Positions 23,426 through 33,138 of a DNA stretch of 64,000 nucleotides are shown here, piece by piece. The first letter of the stretch is position 1, and the number at the start of each line of letters is the position of its first letter. The notes beneath the pieces were generated by a model that worked only from the letters and a program-made list of their open reading frames with translations, ran no database searches and was not told where the DNA came from. The position numbers and the translations under genes were made by a program. Origin of the DNA: Spodoptera frugiperda (lineage: Eukaryota > Arthropoda > Insecta > Lepidoptera > Noctuidae); NCBI RefSeq assembly GCF_023101765.2, contig NC_064223.1, forward strand, positions 3,968,001 to 4,032,000, read 5' to 3'.

Positions 23426-26189
23426 CTACGACAAAGTAGGTTAGTTACTAAAGAGTTTCATTTACAACAAAAAAGTCTTGATTTTAAACTTGGTATCCAA
23501 TCTCCTCGGTAAAAAGTGCAAGTGTAGCTGGCAAGTTATAAACTAATCTGTTTGAAATTCGAATTGGATTAAAAAGTATTTACCTACATATTAGGGATAG
23601 TAAAGGGTGTCCTCTCAGATCACAATGTTTACGAAATACTCATACCTAAAAACAGGGCGTTAAAATTATGGAAATAGGTAGATAATACAAATAATTTGGC
23701 TTCAATTCACACATGGTACACAATGAAAGCATAATATAAATAACTGTTACATGTATGCCTTTGTTCCTTGCTCGCATTAAACTTCTGTAGCAATTACCTA
23801 CGAAAAGTTTGTACAAAATTCAAGAACTCATACAAAGTATTAAGTATTACACTCTTGATTATTTATTCTACCTCTTTGGTTAAATGCAATTAACAAACAT
23901 TAATGAAGAAAATTTCTATAGTAGGTGATACAAAATTACCTACGTATTATGAGAGCACTCATTTAATAATGATGTGAAAATCGTATTCATAACTCTCACT
24001 CTTCTTGAATACATAAATACATTACATTTATTTACATAAACAGTCAACAATCCATTCTACCAACAAGAACTTATCTATCTCCATTTAACCAGACCACAAA
24101 AATCCAACCCGTTAAAACAAAAGCTACAAACGAAAAAACCGCGAACCATTAAATACAAAGCCACAAAAAAGTAAATCCGTCTAAATCTCTCTATTCTCTG
24201 TGTTCGATATTCAAAACTATTTGGCTACTGCATCCTTGACCCGGTCCTACCCGACAGTGACACGTATTCAGGAATCGTTCGACCAATTTCAAATTCATCA
24301 TCAAATTGAGTTTTCTGCTTCAAAAGTCGCTAGTCTCAATTACCTTTGACTTACTCCCTGGCCTTTTCTCAACTAGATTTAGTCTTGTATTGATCAACGG
24401 AATGGTATGGTTGTAAATATGTTTCTACATGGAGTGTATATTATTATTAGAGTAGATATGATTGTATTGTCTGTTAACATAAGATTACGCTTTTTATTTC
24501 TCGAAAACTTAACTTAGGAAGACTCGAGAAGAACTCCAGAAGACTTAGGCTTTTCACTATTCTTTTGGTGGTCATGTAGATATCGGGCATAATGATATAG
24601 ATTTCAATAGAGATCAACTATTTAGGATCGATCCTACCACTTAATAAATCAGAAGATATCATTGGATGAGAAGAAAATGGAAAAGTGGTAGTACAATAAA
24701 TATTTACACCTCAGCTCCCATCTTTTCAAGGGATACCTAATAGATAAGATGGTATATTTATTAAGCTTATATTTTAGTAAGATAAAATTTACTTTCCCCA
24801 CGGGCTCTATAGACCTAAAATTACTGCTCACTAGGCCTTTGCAAGGAAATAGGAACCGAATTTCAAAACCCCTGACAATAGCTGTTCAATTAAGTTCAGT
24901 CAGCTAGTACCATTTTATTGTTTATGTTCATTAGCTTCGTTCGAACCAGTGAACGAAACGAGGAGTACCTATTAATCGTACACGGTACCTCTAGCTCGTT
25001 CATTCTCATTTCGTTCATTTATAAAATATCGCGGTTCGTGTTCTGTGGCGCACGTGCGATATATCTTCGCGGGCTTTCGTTTGTTGCCAACGGTTTAGTA
25101 TTTAATGCTACAAAAGATAGGTGCACTATCGTTAATATTTATTACTGAAATATTCTTGTTGGAATCGTTTTCTATTACTATGAATGTTAAGGGAAAATGT
25201 ACGTGTACTAAGTTCGTTATTACTGACGATTAATGCCGAATGATATTGCTGACATTATTCCCAAAATAAGTACTTGTAATCTGAATCAATCGAATGGGTA
25301 ATATCAATATCTACTGCTTTTTCAGATTCGAAATTCAGAATCAATAACAAAGTTAGTTTTTATAAAAATGTGAGCACCTAATCGACGTTTGTTTTCCATT
25401 CGTTCGTTCTCGTTTAAAACCGATATGTAAATGAAATAAAAACAGACTGTGTCGCCACGTTTTCAGAACACCCTATTATTTTCAATGCCTGCAAAAAACA
25501 ATTCAATGCGAATCGAAACGACCTTTTGTAAAAACCTTTTTAATTATAACTTTGTGCACAGTGCAAAACAGTTTCTAGTCAGCAATTGAATTGGAAACAA
25601 AGTAAAAGCTTTAAAATACAAATAGCAGTAACACTTCAATTAATGTTAGTTTAGGTCGAGGCTGGAGTCACCTACAGTAACATTACAATGGTTATTTAGG
25701 TTTGTTGGCTCGCCACAAAGGGCACAATAAAGATTCCCTTATCAAAACAAAACAACAAAGTGTGCAAAGCTTAAATATTGGAACTGGCTAAGAGCTGAAC
25801 CAGCCAATCAGTGCCGGCCATTAAACAATTCTCTGTCGATAATGGCTTGGGATATTGTATGTGTGTGCTCAGGAACAACAAACTGTGTGAACATAGATAC
25901 AGCTTAAAGTAAAGTCATAGCATATTGTTTATGACCATTAAAGTACCATTTATGTATATTGCTCGGGAAAATATAGTTTTCGAGATGTTGCTAACAACTA
26001 CATATTGTTTAAAACTAACCTTTTAAACTAAATTATAGTAAACACATATGTCATTGAAGAAACTGGGCAAAAATGTTACTTCTTTAGCACTCTTTTCTTT
26101 TATAATATCTGTAGCGTGGATACAAAAATAGGATTGCACGACGTGTTTTTAATCGTTTAAAAATATGGAATCAGAAAATACGTACCGTA
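23426..26189. other. AT-rich non-coding DNA
   Basis: A patch at about 24925-25070 repeats words like GTTCATTCTC and GTTCGAACCAGTGAACGA in inverted form and carries CGCACGTGCG near 25050. It may be a decayed element end. Nothing else is supported. Confidence 0.35.
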
Positions 26190-26276
26190 CTAAAATAGCT
26201 CGTGGTGGTTGCATTTCTTTAACAATGAAACTTCTACTAAGATGCTAAAAAAGATGAAATAACTGCAATAACTTAC

Positions 26277-26505
26277 TAAACGGTTAATCAGCAATAATTT
26301 TTCACTGTGCACGATGTCGACAAAGGCGATTGACCCAAAGAGCAAGGTAGTGGTCACACAAAATAAGAATGAAATGACATAATTTAGTGGAACTATCTTT
26401 TTAATATTTTGCCGCCCCTGCCCTGTAAACCAACAATAAAAGATTTTCGATCGAGAAAAGAGTCCCTCAATAGCTTCCAGATGAAGGTCAGTGGACACCA
26501 GTCCC
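26277..26505 (-). CDS. Candidate exon of a multi-pass membrane protein
   Basis: The minus-strand frame is open from about 26530 to 26190. It has a plausible acceptor (TTTCTATCTTGACAAAATAT then AG) at 26506-26507 and an excellent donor, GTAAGT, at 26276-26271. The peptide has a polar N-terminal part ('EAIEGLFSRSKIFYCWF') and then a hydrophobic helix ('VISFLFCVTTTLLFGSIAFV'). If read past the donor there is a second helix ('YCSYFIFFSILVEV'). This resembles exons of insect gustatory/odorant receptors, but no family motif is seen. It could equally be a chance frame in AT-rich DNA or a receptor pseudogene. Confidence 0.22.
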
Positions 26506-26646
26506 CTATATTTTGTCAAGATAGAAATTCAATAGGAAACGTCTGAATTCAAAGACGAATGATTATTCTCCTTTTGGGATGACGGAAGAATAGTAAAATA
26601 TGGATGAATTTTCCTTCGACAATACTTTTTTTTAATAAAAATTCCT

Positions 26647-26680
26647 TACGCGACTTACTGAGCTGTCAGTAAGTCGCGTA
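26647..26680. repeat. Perfect 15-bp hairpin
   Basis: TACGCGACTTACTGA, loop GCTG, then the exact reverse complement. Confidence 0.85.
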
Positions 26681-27279
26681 TTATATCGTGAATTTAGCAG
26701 GAATTTAGGAATTTAGGAAAGCCCTGTGTCCTCATAATTACAAAAAAGTAACTGATTTAAATAATAAAACTAATCTATGACAGCGGTGCTATAGTTTTTG
26801 TCTAAGAACTTTTAAATCAACCAGCAGATTTGTTTGGTCATACAGGTAGGTACTGCGAAGCACTGCACCTAACTATGGTGACGATACATGTTTCTAAACA
26901 AGAAATAACCTTTATTAATGTGTTTCTAAGGTTCACATTACCCTAAAACAAAAAAATACTTTATTTGTAAGCGAATAAAGTTGAAAATAATTGCCAATTT
27001 AATTCAGATGAACGTTTATTTATAAAGCGGTTAAAAGTCTAAAACAGGTAACGTTACTTTAAGTTTAAAACACACGGAAACTTTGTTAATTATAATAATA
27101 AATTATAGTAACAATTTGTGAAGTAACTCGCACCAAAAAGTTTTGAATTTAAATAACAAAATTGAACTTTTACTAGCTAATAACGCTCATTAGTCTAATT
27201 GTCGGCGTCATAACTAATTGACTCTTTAGTTTAACTTAGGACTAATTACAACAAAAAAAAACTTTTACCTAAATATTGA
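26681..27279. other. AT-rich non-coding DNA
   Basis: Nothing supportable was seen between the hairpin and the R1-type tail. Confidence 0.4.
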
Positions 27280-27432
27280 CGGAGAAAATTATCCAATGAC
27301 TTCGCCCGCCTTGGGCGAGGCGCCTCTCGCCTCGAGTGTCAGACTCTTATTGACTAAAAACCACCCCGTTCAATCCTACTTCTGCTTTTCGAGCCGAGTA
27401 ACCGGTTCGGTAACCCGCTAGGCAGGCAGGTA
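27280..27432 (-). mobile_element. R1-type LINE 3' tail, truncated copy
   Basis: Plus-strand words are AATTATCCAATGACTTCGCC, CGCCTTGGGCGAGGCGCCTC, GAGTGTCAGACTCTTATTGA, CTAAAAACCACCCCGTTC and AACCCGCTAGGCAGG. They are the reverse complement of the 36460-36605 tail. The hairpin region is enlarged by a few bases, giving a longer GC palindrome. Confidence 0.75.
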
Positions 27433-28991
27433 TTAGTATTACATGTCTAGTATTAATCTAACGTATGGTAAGTAATATGATTTAGTTATGTTTAATATAC
27501 TTACACTTAGATACTTCATAAAGTCTTGAACTAAAGCTAAACCAACTAATTGTCGGTATTCGATTTGTCAAATCACCCTCAGCCCTCAATGTTCATAGGC
27601 CAAGTAATATATTCAACCAGTATTATCATATCATAAACTTGAGATCGAGTGAACAGAGAAATTCTTGGAACACTCCAGATAAATGACTGTTTTAAAACTA
27701 AAGATCTCAAAGGAATATTGTTTGCCGATAGAATGGAGAAAAAATACTCCTGTAAGTAGATATTAAAACCTCTGATTACGGAGTCTTATCGCGTCCTGTC
27801 GCGAGGAAAACGCGCGGAAGTTATTCAAGGAATTCCTATAACAAATTGCGTATGCGTGGCGGTGTAAGGCTTAGCTATGCGTTTGTACAACGCGACATTT
27901 CAATTAGATTGAAAGTTGTATTGAAAGTGGTATTTAATTGTTTGTAAGTTTAAGTTTATTTACGTGAGATTTAATTTCGATCTTTAGATTACATTTTATT
28001 GTTCCTGGAAAGATTGATAAAATGCGTATTTAGTAAAATAGAGTTTGGTTTATACTACATAGGAATAGTGCACGTGAAGTAAACAGTAAACTACGTAAAA
28101 AGCTATTTCGTTTACAAATACAAAAAACAAATATATACATATTAAAAATGTCTGCAATACTTTTTTACTATCAGTATGTAGTAAAAACAGATGGATCTCG
28201 TATGCATTAAAACATTTAAATTCGAAATGATCACATTTTTTGTCACAAATTTTAAATGGAATATCGAATTTCAACCCTTTGTAGTAGCAAAGCGAATCAG
28301 ATACATTTAAATTTTATGCGATCGGTATTATGGCACCAATTAAAATAAAGTATAAAAAATGCGTGAATAGGAACGGAACAAAAAAATCAGACGAAATGCA
28401 CAGAAAGAAACTTCTAACTATTTGTTAGAAGAGATATGATTAATAACAAACTGTAATAGAAAGAAGTTGAGGACTGGGAGGGCAAAACTACATATAATTA
28501 CTTACTATACAAAAAGCAATAACTGTTTCTGAAAGTACGAGTATTTTCACTGTCATGATTTTACTCTAATAAAATATGCATCTCCCTAACAAAAGTTCTG
28601 CTATTCATTCAAATTAATACTTCAAAACAACTTGCTTACTCCTTTGCGAGAACAGCAAATTGTCATTTTGCTTTGCTTACTCGTAAGTTTTCAAGAAATT
28701 TTAAACATGTACTGTGTTTCATCTTTCCTTTTGTGAGAGGTTTAATAATCTTAAATATGAAAACATTTTACCCCCTCTCTTATACCTTCAAGTTTGGCGA
28801 AAATAGAGGCGAAAAGTACTTAAAATCGTTGGTCTTGGAATATGAATTTCTTTCTCGTTTCTCCAGCATAAAAAAGGGCTTTAATCAAGCATCAAAAGCG
28901 CAATAAGAAGGATTTAATGAGAAAATGCAATGTTATTTTTAAAAAGAATTTAGTTATACTAAAATCTGTTTGTAACTATAATTATAAATAT
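27433..28991. other. AT-rich non-coding DNA
   Basis: The frames at 28050-28274 (minus) and 28673-28906 (plus) lack domains and splice context. Confidence 0.4.
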
Positions 28992-29194
28992 CTTGGGCGA
29001 GGCGAGAGGGAGTGTCAAACTCTTACTGACTAAAAACCACCCCGTTCCTACTTGTGCCCTTCGAGCCGGAGCCCCGGTAAACCTGCTAGGTAGTCCGCAG
29101 CTCCGGATCAGGCTTCAGCGCTACTAGGCTCCATCTGTGCTGGTCTGATGTCTCTTTGAAGCGCGTGTGGAACGCAACGCACCGAACGCATGGG
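28992..29194 (-). mobile_element. R1-type LINE 3' region, internal fragment
   Basis: It matches the reverse complement of about 36370-36580: CTTGGGCGAGGCGAGAGGGA, CTAAAAACCACCCCGTTCCT, CCGGTAAACCTGCTAGGTAG, CTCCGGATCAGGCTTCAGCG and GGTCTGATGTCTCTTTGAAG. It lacks the terminal ATTGGATGATTTT block and any poly-A, so both ends are missing. Confidence 0.75.
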
Positions 29195-30847
29195 ATAAAG
29201 TTTCAATCAGTTGCTAATCGATCAATCAAGATACATAGATATTTCGATTACATACTTGTTGTTTTTGAATCACAACAACATATAAACTGGTAGCACATTT
29301 GTTTCAATCTATTCTCCAAACAAAATAGTTGCAACGTTGTCACCTCGTAACAACGCTCAAATGATGCATGGCACACAAGTCACGTATAGTATGTAGGACA
29401 CACTTCCCGCTGTCACGCCGCGTGTGGGAAGACTAACAGCTGACACTTCATGTTGTCCTAGTACCTACAACCCTAGGAGTGCTCAAATCTATTACTATTT
29501 CTATCACAAAATGATGATGATGTGTATGTTTTGAAATATTTGTTTGGGTTTGTTTGTTAAATGTAGATATATTATATGATTTATTTTTTGTGAGTTTCAT
29601 TAGTTACTCACAAGGCTTTGTCAAAATAAGGGATTATTAGTTATTTTTCAAAGTAATTACATAATAGATTCTATTAACTTTTTTACCTTTTTTATCTTAA
29701 AACATAGTTAATTTCTGTTAACGTTTTTTCTCAAAAAATCCAGACTGCAATCCATTTCCACCACCACAAATACCATCATTCTCTAAGTCTAAGTAATCAA
29801 ACCTAAGTAACTCTTCTACATTCGCAAACCATCAATCGATGTAGGAAGCAGTTTATTTTTTATCATTTAATATGTTATCAAAGGCTATTTTTATACGGCC
29901 ATGGAAGGGGCAAAGATGGGATTTTTAGGGACCGTAAGTATGTTACTACCGCATCTTAAACGCCGCGAGCAATTTGTACATAAAGGACCAAATTCGTTTT
30001 GGGGGAAAACGCCATCATCGTGATGGGAAATTAAGTTTAGTAGCCGTTTACATCATTTCTCTTTATTACTTTACTATAAAATAATATGGCTTTAATAATT
30101 TGATGTATTTTTGGTGGGTTTTATACTTGTTTTTACCTTTTTATATGAAGATATAAAAAGATCTCCGGCTCAAATCTAGATTCGGTGCTAGTAGTAGTAC
30201 TGTTCGACCCGAGCTTCGTGTAAGGACACTAAATACAAATTATACCAATATATTATTATCCTATAATTACCATCCAAGAATTGATATTCAATTACTACCG
30301 AACAAATCACATTCATTAGTCATTAGTCAAATTGTCACTACGCGTATTGACATTCGTGAATAATGCATAGATAAACATACAAATGTACTTACTAATCTTT
30401 TACATATAGCGTACGTTGTAATTTGGTATGTATGGCCTAGGAAATAAGGTTGGTAATTTAAATGCATAGCTCATCACTGCCAGCTCGAAGTTTGTCTCAA
30501 AGAGACCTAACAGCATCTAAGTTCTTTATTAGGAGACGCTGCAATACAATGTACATACAAATTATTTTGTTACCGTACTTAGAATGAAAGAAACCTACAC
30601 TGTGACACTTATTTTGAAGAGATATTTTAAAACTATAATTCATTTTGAAAACGTTTAAAACTTTTTAGTAATTTTAAAATTGTGTCGACCTATATTTTTG
30701 ACGACTAACAAAAATATGAGAAAAAGATTCATTGTACCTACTTACTGAAATTAATTTTATAAGTGCCACATCAAAAATGAATATGTAAGATTGTCATTTA
30801 TTTTCTATATTCAAAGTTAGTTACACTAAGTTTATTGATTCTTCGTG
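29195..30847. other. AT-rich non-coding DNA
   Basis: No gene or repeat family could be assigned. Confidence 0.4.
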
Positions 30848-30950
30848 AACAACACCCGGCGTTTACACATTCGTAGCACGGCGCTACGGGCTACGAGCTA
30901 CGCAATATCGTAGTAACGTGAGTCAATTGACTACGCGGCTACGATTCATA
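30848..30950. repeat. Candidate decayed foldback element
   Basis: A patch built of inverted and direct copies of GTAGC/GCTACG words: CATTCGTAGCACGGCGCTAC, GGGCTACGAGCTACG, ATCGTAGTAACG, GACTACGCGGCTACGATTC. The style (short palindromic words near a GTTTACAC start) recalls the intact foldback at 59127, but the sequence is different. Confidence 0.3.
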
Positions 30951-31820
30951 ATGTTATTTCGGTACGTGTAACAAGGATTTACAATTTTACTGCCTTTTTA
31001 CGCTATTGTTTGATCAATTCTTTTTTCTTCTTTATTAAAATGTTAACCTTTTCATTATAAAAAAAATTAAGAACAATATCATATCTAACTACCACGCAAC
31101 TCCCTTTTTAATTTAAATCTAATAAATTTTACATCCCTCGGTTGTTATTTAAGGTAGCAAAAATAAATTAATAATTTCCCTCACAAACAATAGAAGCCTT
31201 AGGTTCAACTGGCAAAGAAATAAATAATAACAAATAAATTAATTTACGAACAGAAAACTCATTGAATCATTTCCTAATTATTCAGTTAAATATAATTCTT
31301 TTATACACTTTGATCTTTATTTCTAACACAATAAAGGTGGTATTTGTAATTCAAGAGACAACTGTGCGTGTTCAACTGATAACCAATGAAAGTTGACCTC
31401 TTGCCCTATGGGTAGCCAACAATTTATGAGGTGCATTTATTCTGGATAGTTAAACCACGAAGAACATGTACATATTAAGAGTCATAAGGCTGGCAATATA
31501 TAGCTGTAATAAAGTAAATTGGTGAAGTAAATAGTGACAAATACAGGTCTAGACCCACCACGATACATATTAGGAACATTTACTTGTAAATGGCTCTAAT
31601 GAAACTGTTTTTGGCTTTATTAGGACAAATGTTGCGTATTTATTGCCTTCAACTGAAAGACTTATCAATGTATGTGTGAGATTAGATTCGAGTTTTAAAA
31701 AAGTGGACAGTGTTTTCTATCACCAACCACAACCGGATGTGGTTGGTCACACAATGTTTAGAGAACGAATTTTTTTATTGGTTCACCAACCACTGTTTTA
31801 CACTAAATTTATTTAACACT
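30951..31820. other. AT-rich non-coding DNA
   Basis: Nothing supportable was seen. GGTTGGT-type words near 31715-31795 form a weak inverted pair (CAACCACAACCGGATGTGGTTGG). Confidence 0.35.
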
Positions 31821-32178
31821 AGCTTTTGCCCGCGGCTTCGCTCGCGTTAAGAAGTATTATTATTAATTAGGTATGGTTTTTGCGGCTTTACTTTTGTTTA
31901 GCGTGTGTAAAAAATTAGGGCCTACAAAACTTCTTTCTTTACTAATCTGTCATTAGGCGCTACGCCATAGTAGCTTTATGCATGCAAAGTCTCAGTCCGA
32001 TTGGTTTAAAATTGTCAAAATTTCACACAAAGTTTCATCCCCTATTTTATCCCATTGGGAGTAGAATTATTCAAAATCCTTTTTTAGCAGATGCCTACGT
32101 CGTCCAGTGATTTCAGCTGTGCGTTGATAGATCACTATGTCAGTCAGTCAGTCACCTTTGAGTTTTATATTTAGATTA
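31821..32178 (+). repeat. Lepidopteran retroposon 3' tail (long copy)
   Basis: It opens CTAGCTTTTGCCCGCGGCTT and runs through CAAAGTTTCATCCCCTATTT, GCAGATGCCTACGTCGTCCA and GCTGTGCGTTGATAGATCAC. It closes with GTCAGTCAGTCAGTCACC, TTTGAGTTTTATATTTAGAT. These are hallmark words of an abundant lepidopteran non-LTR retroposon end (RTE-like by my recollection). There is no open reading frame. Confidence 0.65.
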
Positions 32179-32249
32179 TGGGTATAGAAACTAAGTAACT
32201 ATAATAACTATGACTAAAATTACAACTTAAAAATAAAAAGAAATAAAAA

Positions 32250-32321
32250 CTAACTTAAGGCGTCGAAAACATTATCCTCAACGGAGTCGTGAGGTAATGC
32301 CACGTTGGATGGCAAACCCTT
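32250..32321 (-). pseudogene. C-terminal relic of an unidentified ORF
   Basis: The minus strand ends in a coding-like peptide containing 'NVALPHDSVEDNVFDALS' followed by TAG (32250-32252). Acidic and hydrophobic residues are spaced like a real protein tail, unlike surrounding frames. Upstream, an in-frame stop and then the R1-type insertion cut it off. It may be the end of a retrotransposon polyprotein, but I cannot name it. Confidence 0.3.
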
Positions 32322-32343
32322 ACCAAGCTACGAGTAGTAGCTA

Positions 32344-32356
32344 GGCTTTCGGTCAC
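32344..32356. repeat. Target-site duplication, left copy
   Basis: GGCTTTCGGTCAC, identical to 36633-36645 after the poly-A. The preceding A could extend it by one base. Confidence 0.9.
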
Positions 32357-32358
32357 TC

Positions 32359-33099
32359 GCCAAATTGAAGGGGGCGGTGACTCCCGCGGAGTTCGGGGCC
32401 CCTAACGGGTTCGCTATTAAAGCGACCGCTACAGGAGCCCGTTTATTGGAGGTCCCCGGCGCAACCAGCGGCCCGTCCGCTGACGCCTTAGCCGAAAGGC
32501 TTCGGGCGTGTCTCGGTGCGGACGAGGTTCGCGTGTCCAGGCCCACTAAGTGCTTGGATCTGCGAATAATGGGCCTGGACGACTCCGTGACGGAGCATGA
32601 GGTGGTGGCCGCTGTCGCCAGGACAGGAGGGTGCCCTGCTGATCAAGTCAAAGCAGGCACCATCCGTCCGGACAACTCGGGTCTGCGAACGGTGGTCGTG
32701 AGTTGCCCCGTCACAGCGGCCAAAAAAATTAAGGAGGGCAAAAGGCTCCTGGTAGGTTGGGTCTCGGCGCAGGTTAAGCTGCTCGAGGTCCGGCCTCTGA
32801 GGTGCTACCGCTGCCACGTGGGCCACCACGTAAGCGTTAAATGCACCTCGGAGGTTGACCGCAGTGACCGCTGCTTCCGCTGCGGTCAGCCCGGTCATAA
32901 GGCCGGTACGTGCACTGGCCCGCTGCACTGCGACGCATGTGCGGCGGCTGGCAAGCCGGCCAATCACCGGGCCGGGAGCAAGGTCTGCTCCCCGCCTACC
33001 AAATCCAGGGGCAAGGCCCTCCGCCGCCCCCGTCGTTTCCACCGCCGCCACTGTGGCAGTCGCCACTGCCACCGCCGCCGCGGTCAGCGCCGGCTGTAA
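32359..33099 (+). pseudogene. Truncated ORF1 (Gag-like RNA-binding protein)
   Basis: The frame is open from the first bases of the element, without a start codon, to TAA at 33097-33099. The mid part ('CLDLRIMGLDDSVTEHEV' to 'KLLEVRPLRCYRC') is the RRM-like/linker region typical of R1-clade ORF1. Three zinc knuckles follow: C-x2-C-x4-H-x4-C starting 'CYRCHVGHH', a second starting 'CFRCGQPGHK', and a longer C-x2-C-x8-H-x6-C starting 'CDACAAAGK'. After the third knuckle the frame turns into Arg-rich sequence and stops. A neighbouring frame stays open to a TAA that overlaps the ORF2 start. That suggests a small indel around 33000-33090 has shifted the end of ORF1. The protein would bind element RNA in the RNP particle. 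Confidence 0.85.
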
Positions 33100-33133
33100 T
33101 GCCGCCAGGGAGGAGGTTGTAATGGATTGCCAT

Positions 33134-33138
33134 TAATG
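33134..33138 (+). promoter_or_regulatory. TAATG stop-start junction between ORF1 and ORF2
   Basis: The TAA belongs to the frame that enters from ORF1 (offset by one from the visible zinc-knuckle frame), and its last A starts the ORF2 ATG. In the lepidopteran telomeric R1-clade element SART1, a UAAUG of this kind supports translation of ORF2 by termination and reinitiation. The same mechanism is inferred here. The TTG nine bases upstream is in frame but has no merit as a start. Confidence 0.6.

Noticed and set aside
32488..33072. Long minus-strand frame opposite ORF1
   Set aside because: It is the antisense shadow of the GC-rich ORF1. The plus strand has the zinc-knuckle motifs. The same reasoning removes the antisense and shifted frames across 33133-35930.
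33127..33135. TTG as start of ORF2
   Set aside because: In frame, but the ATG inside TAATG at 33136 is the family-typical start, so the extra three residues were dropped.
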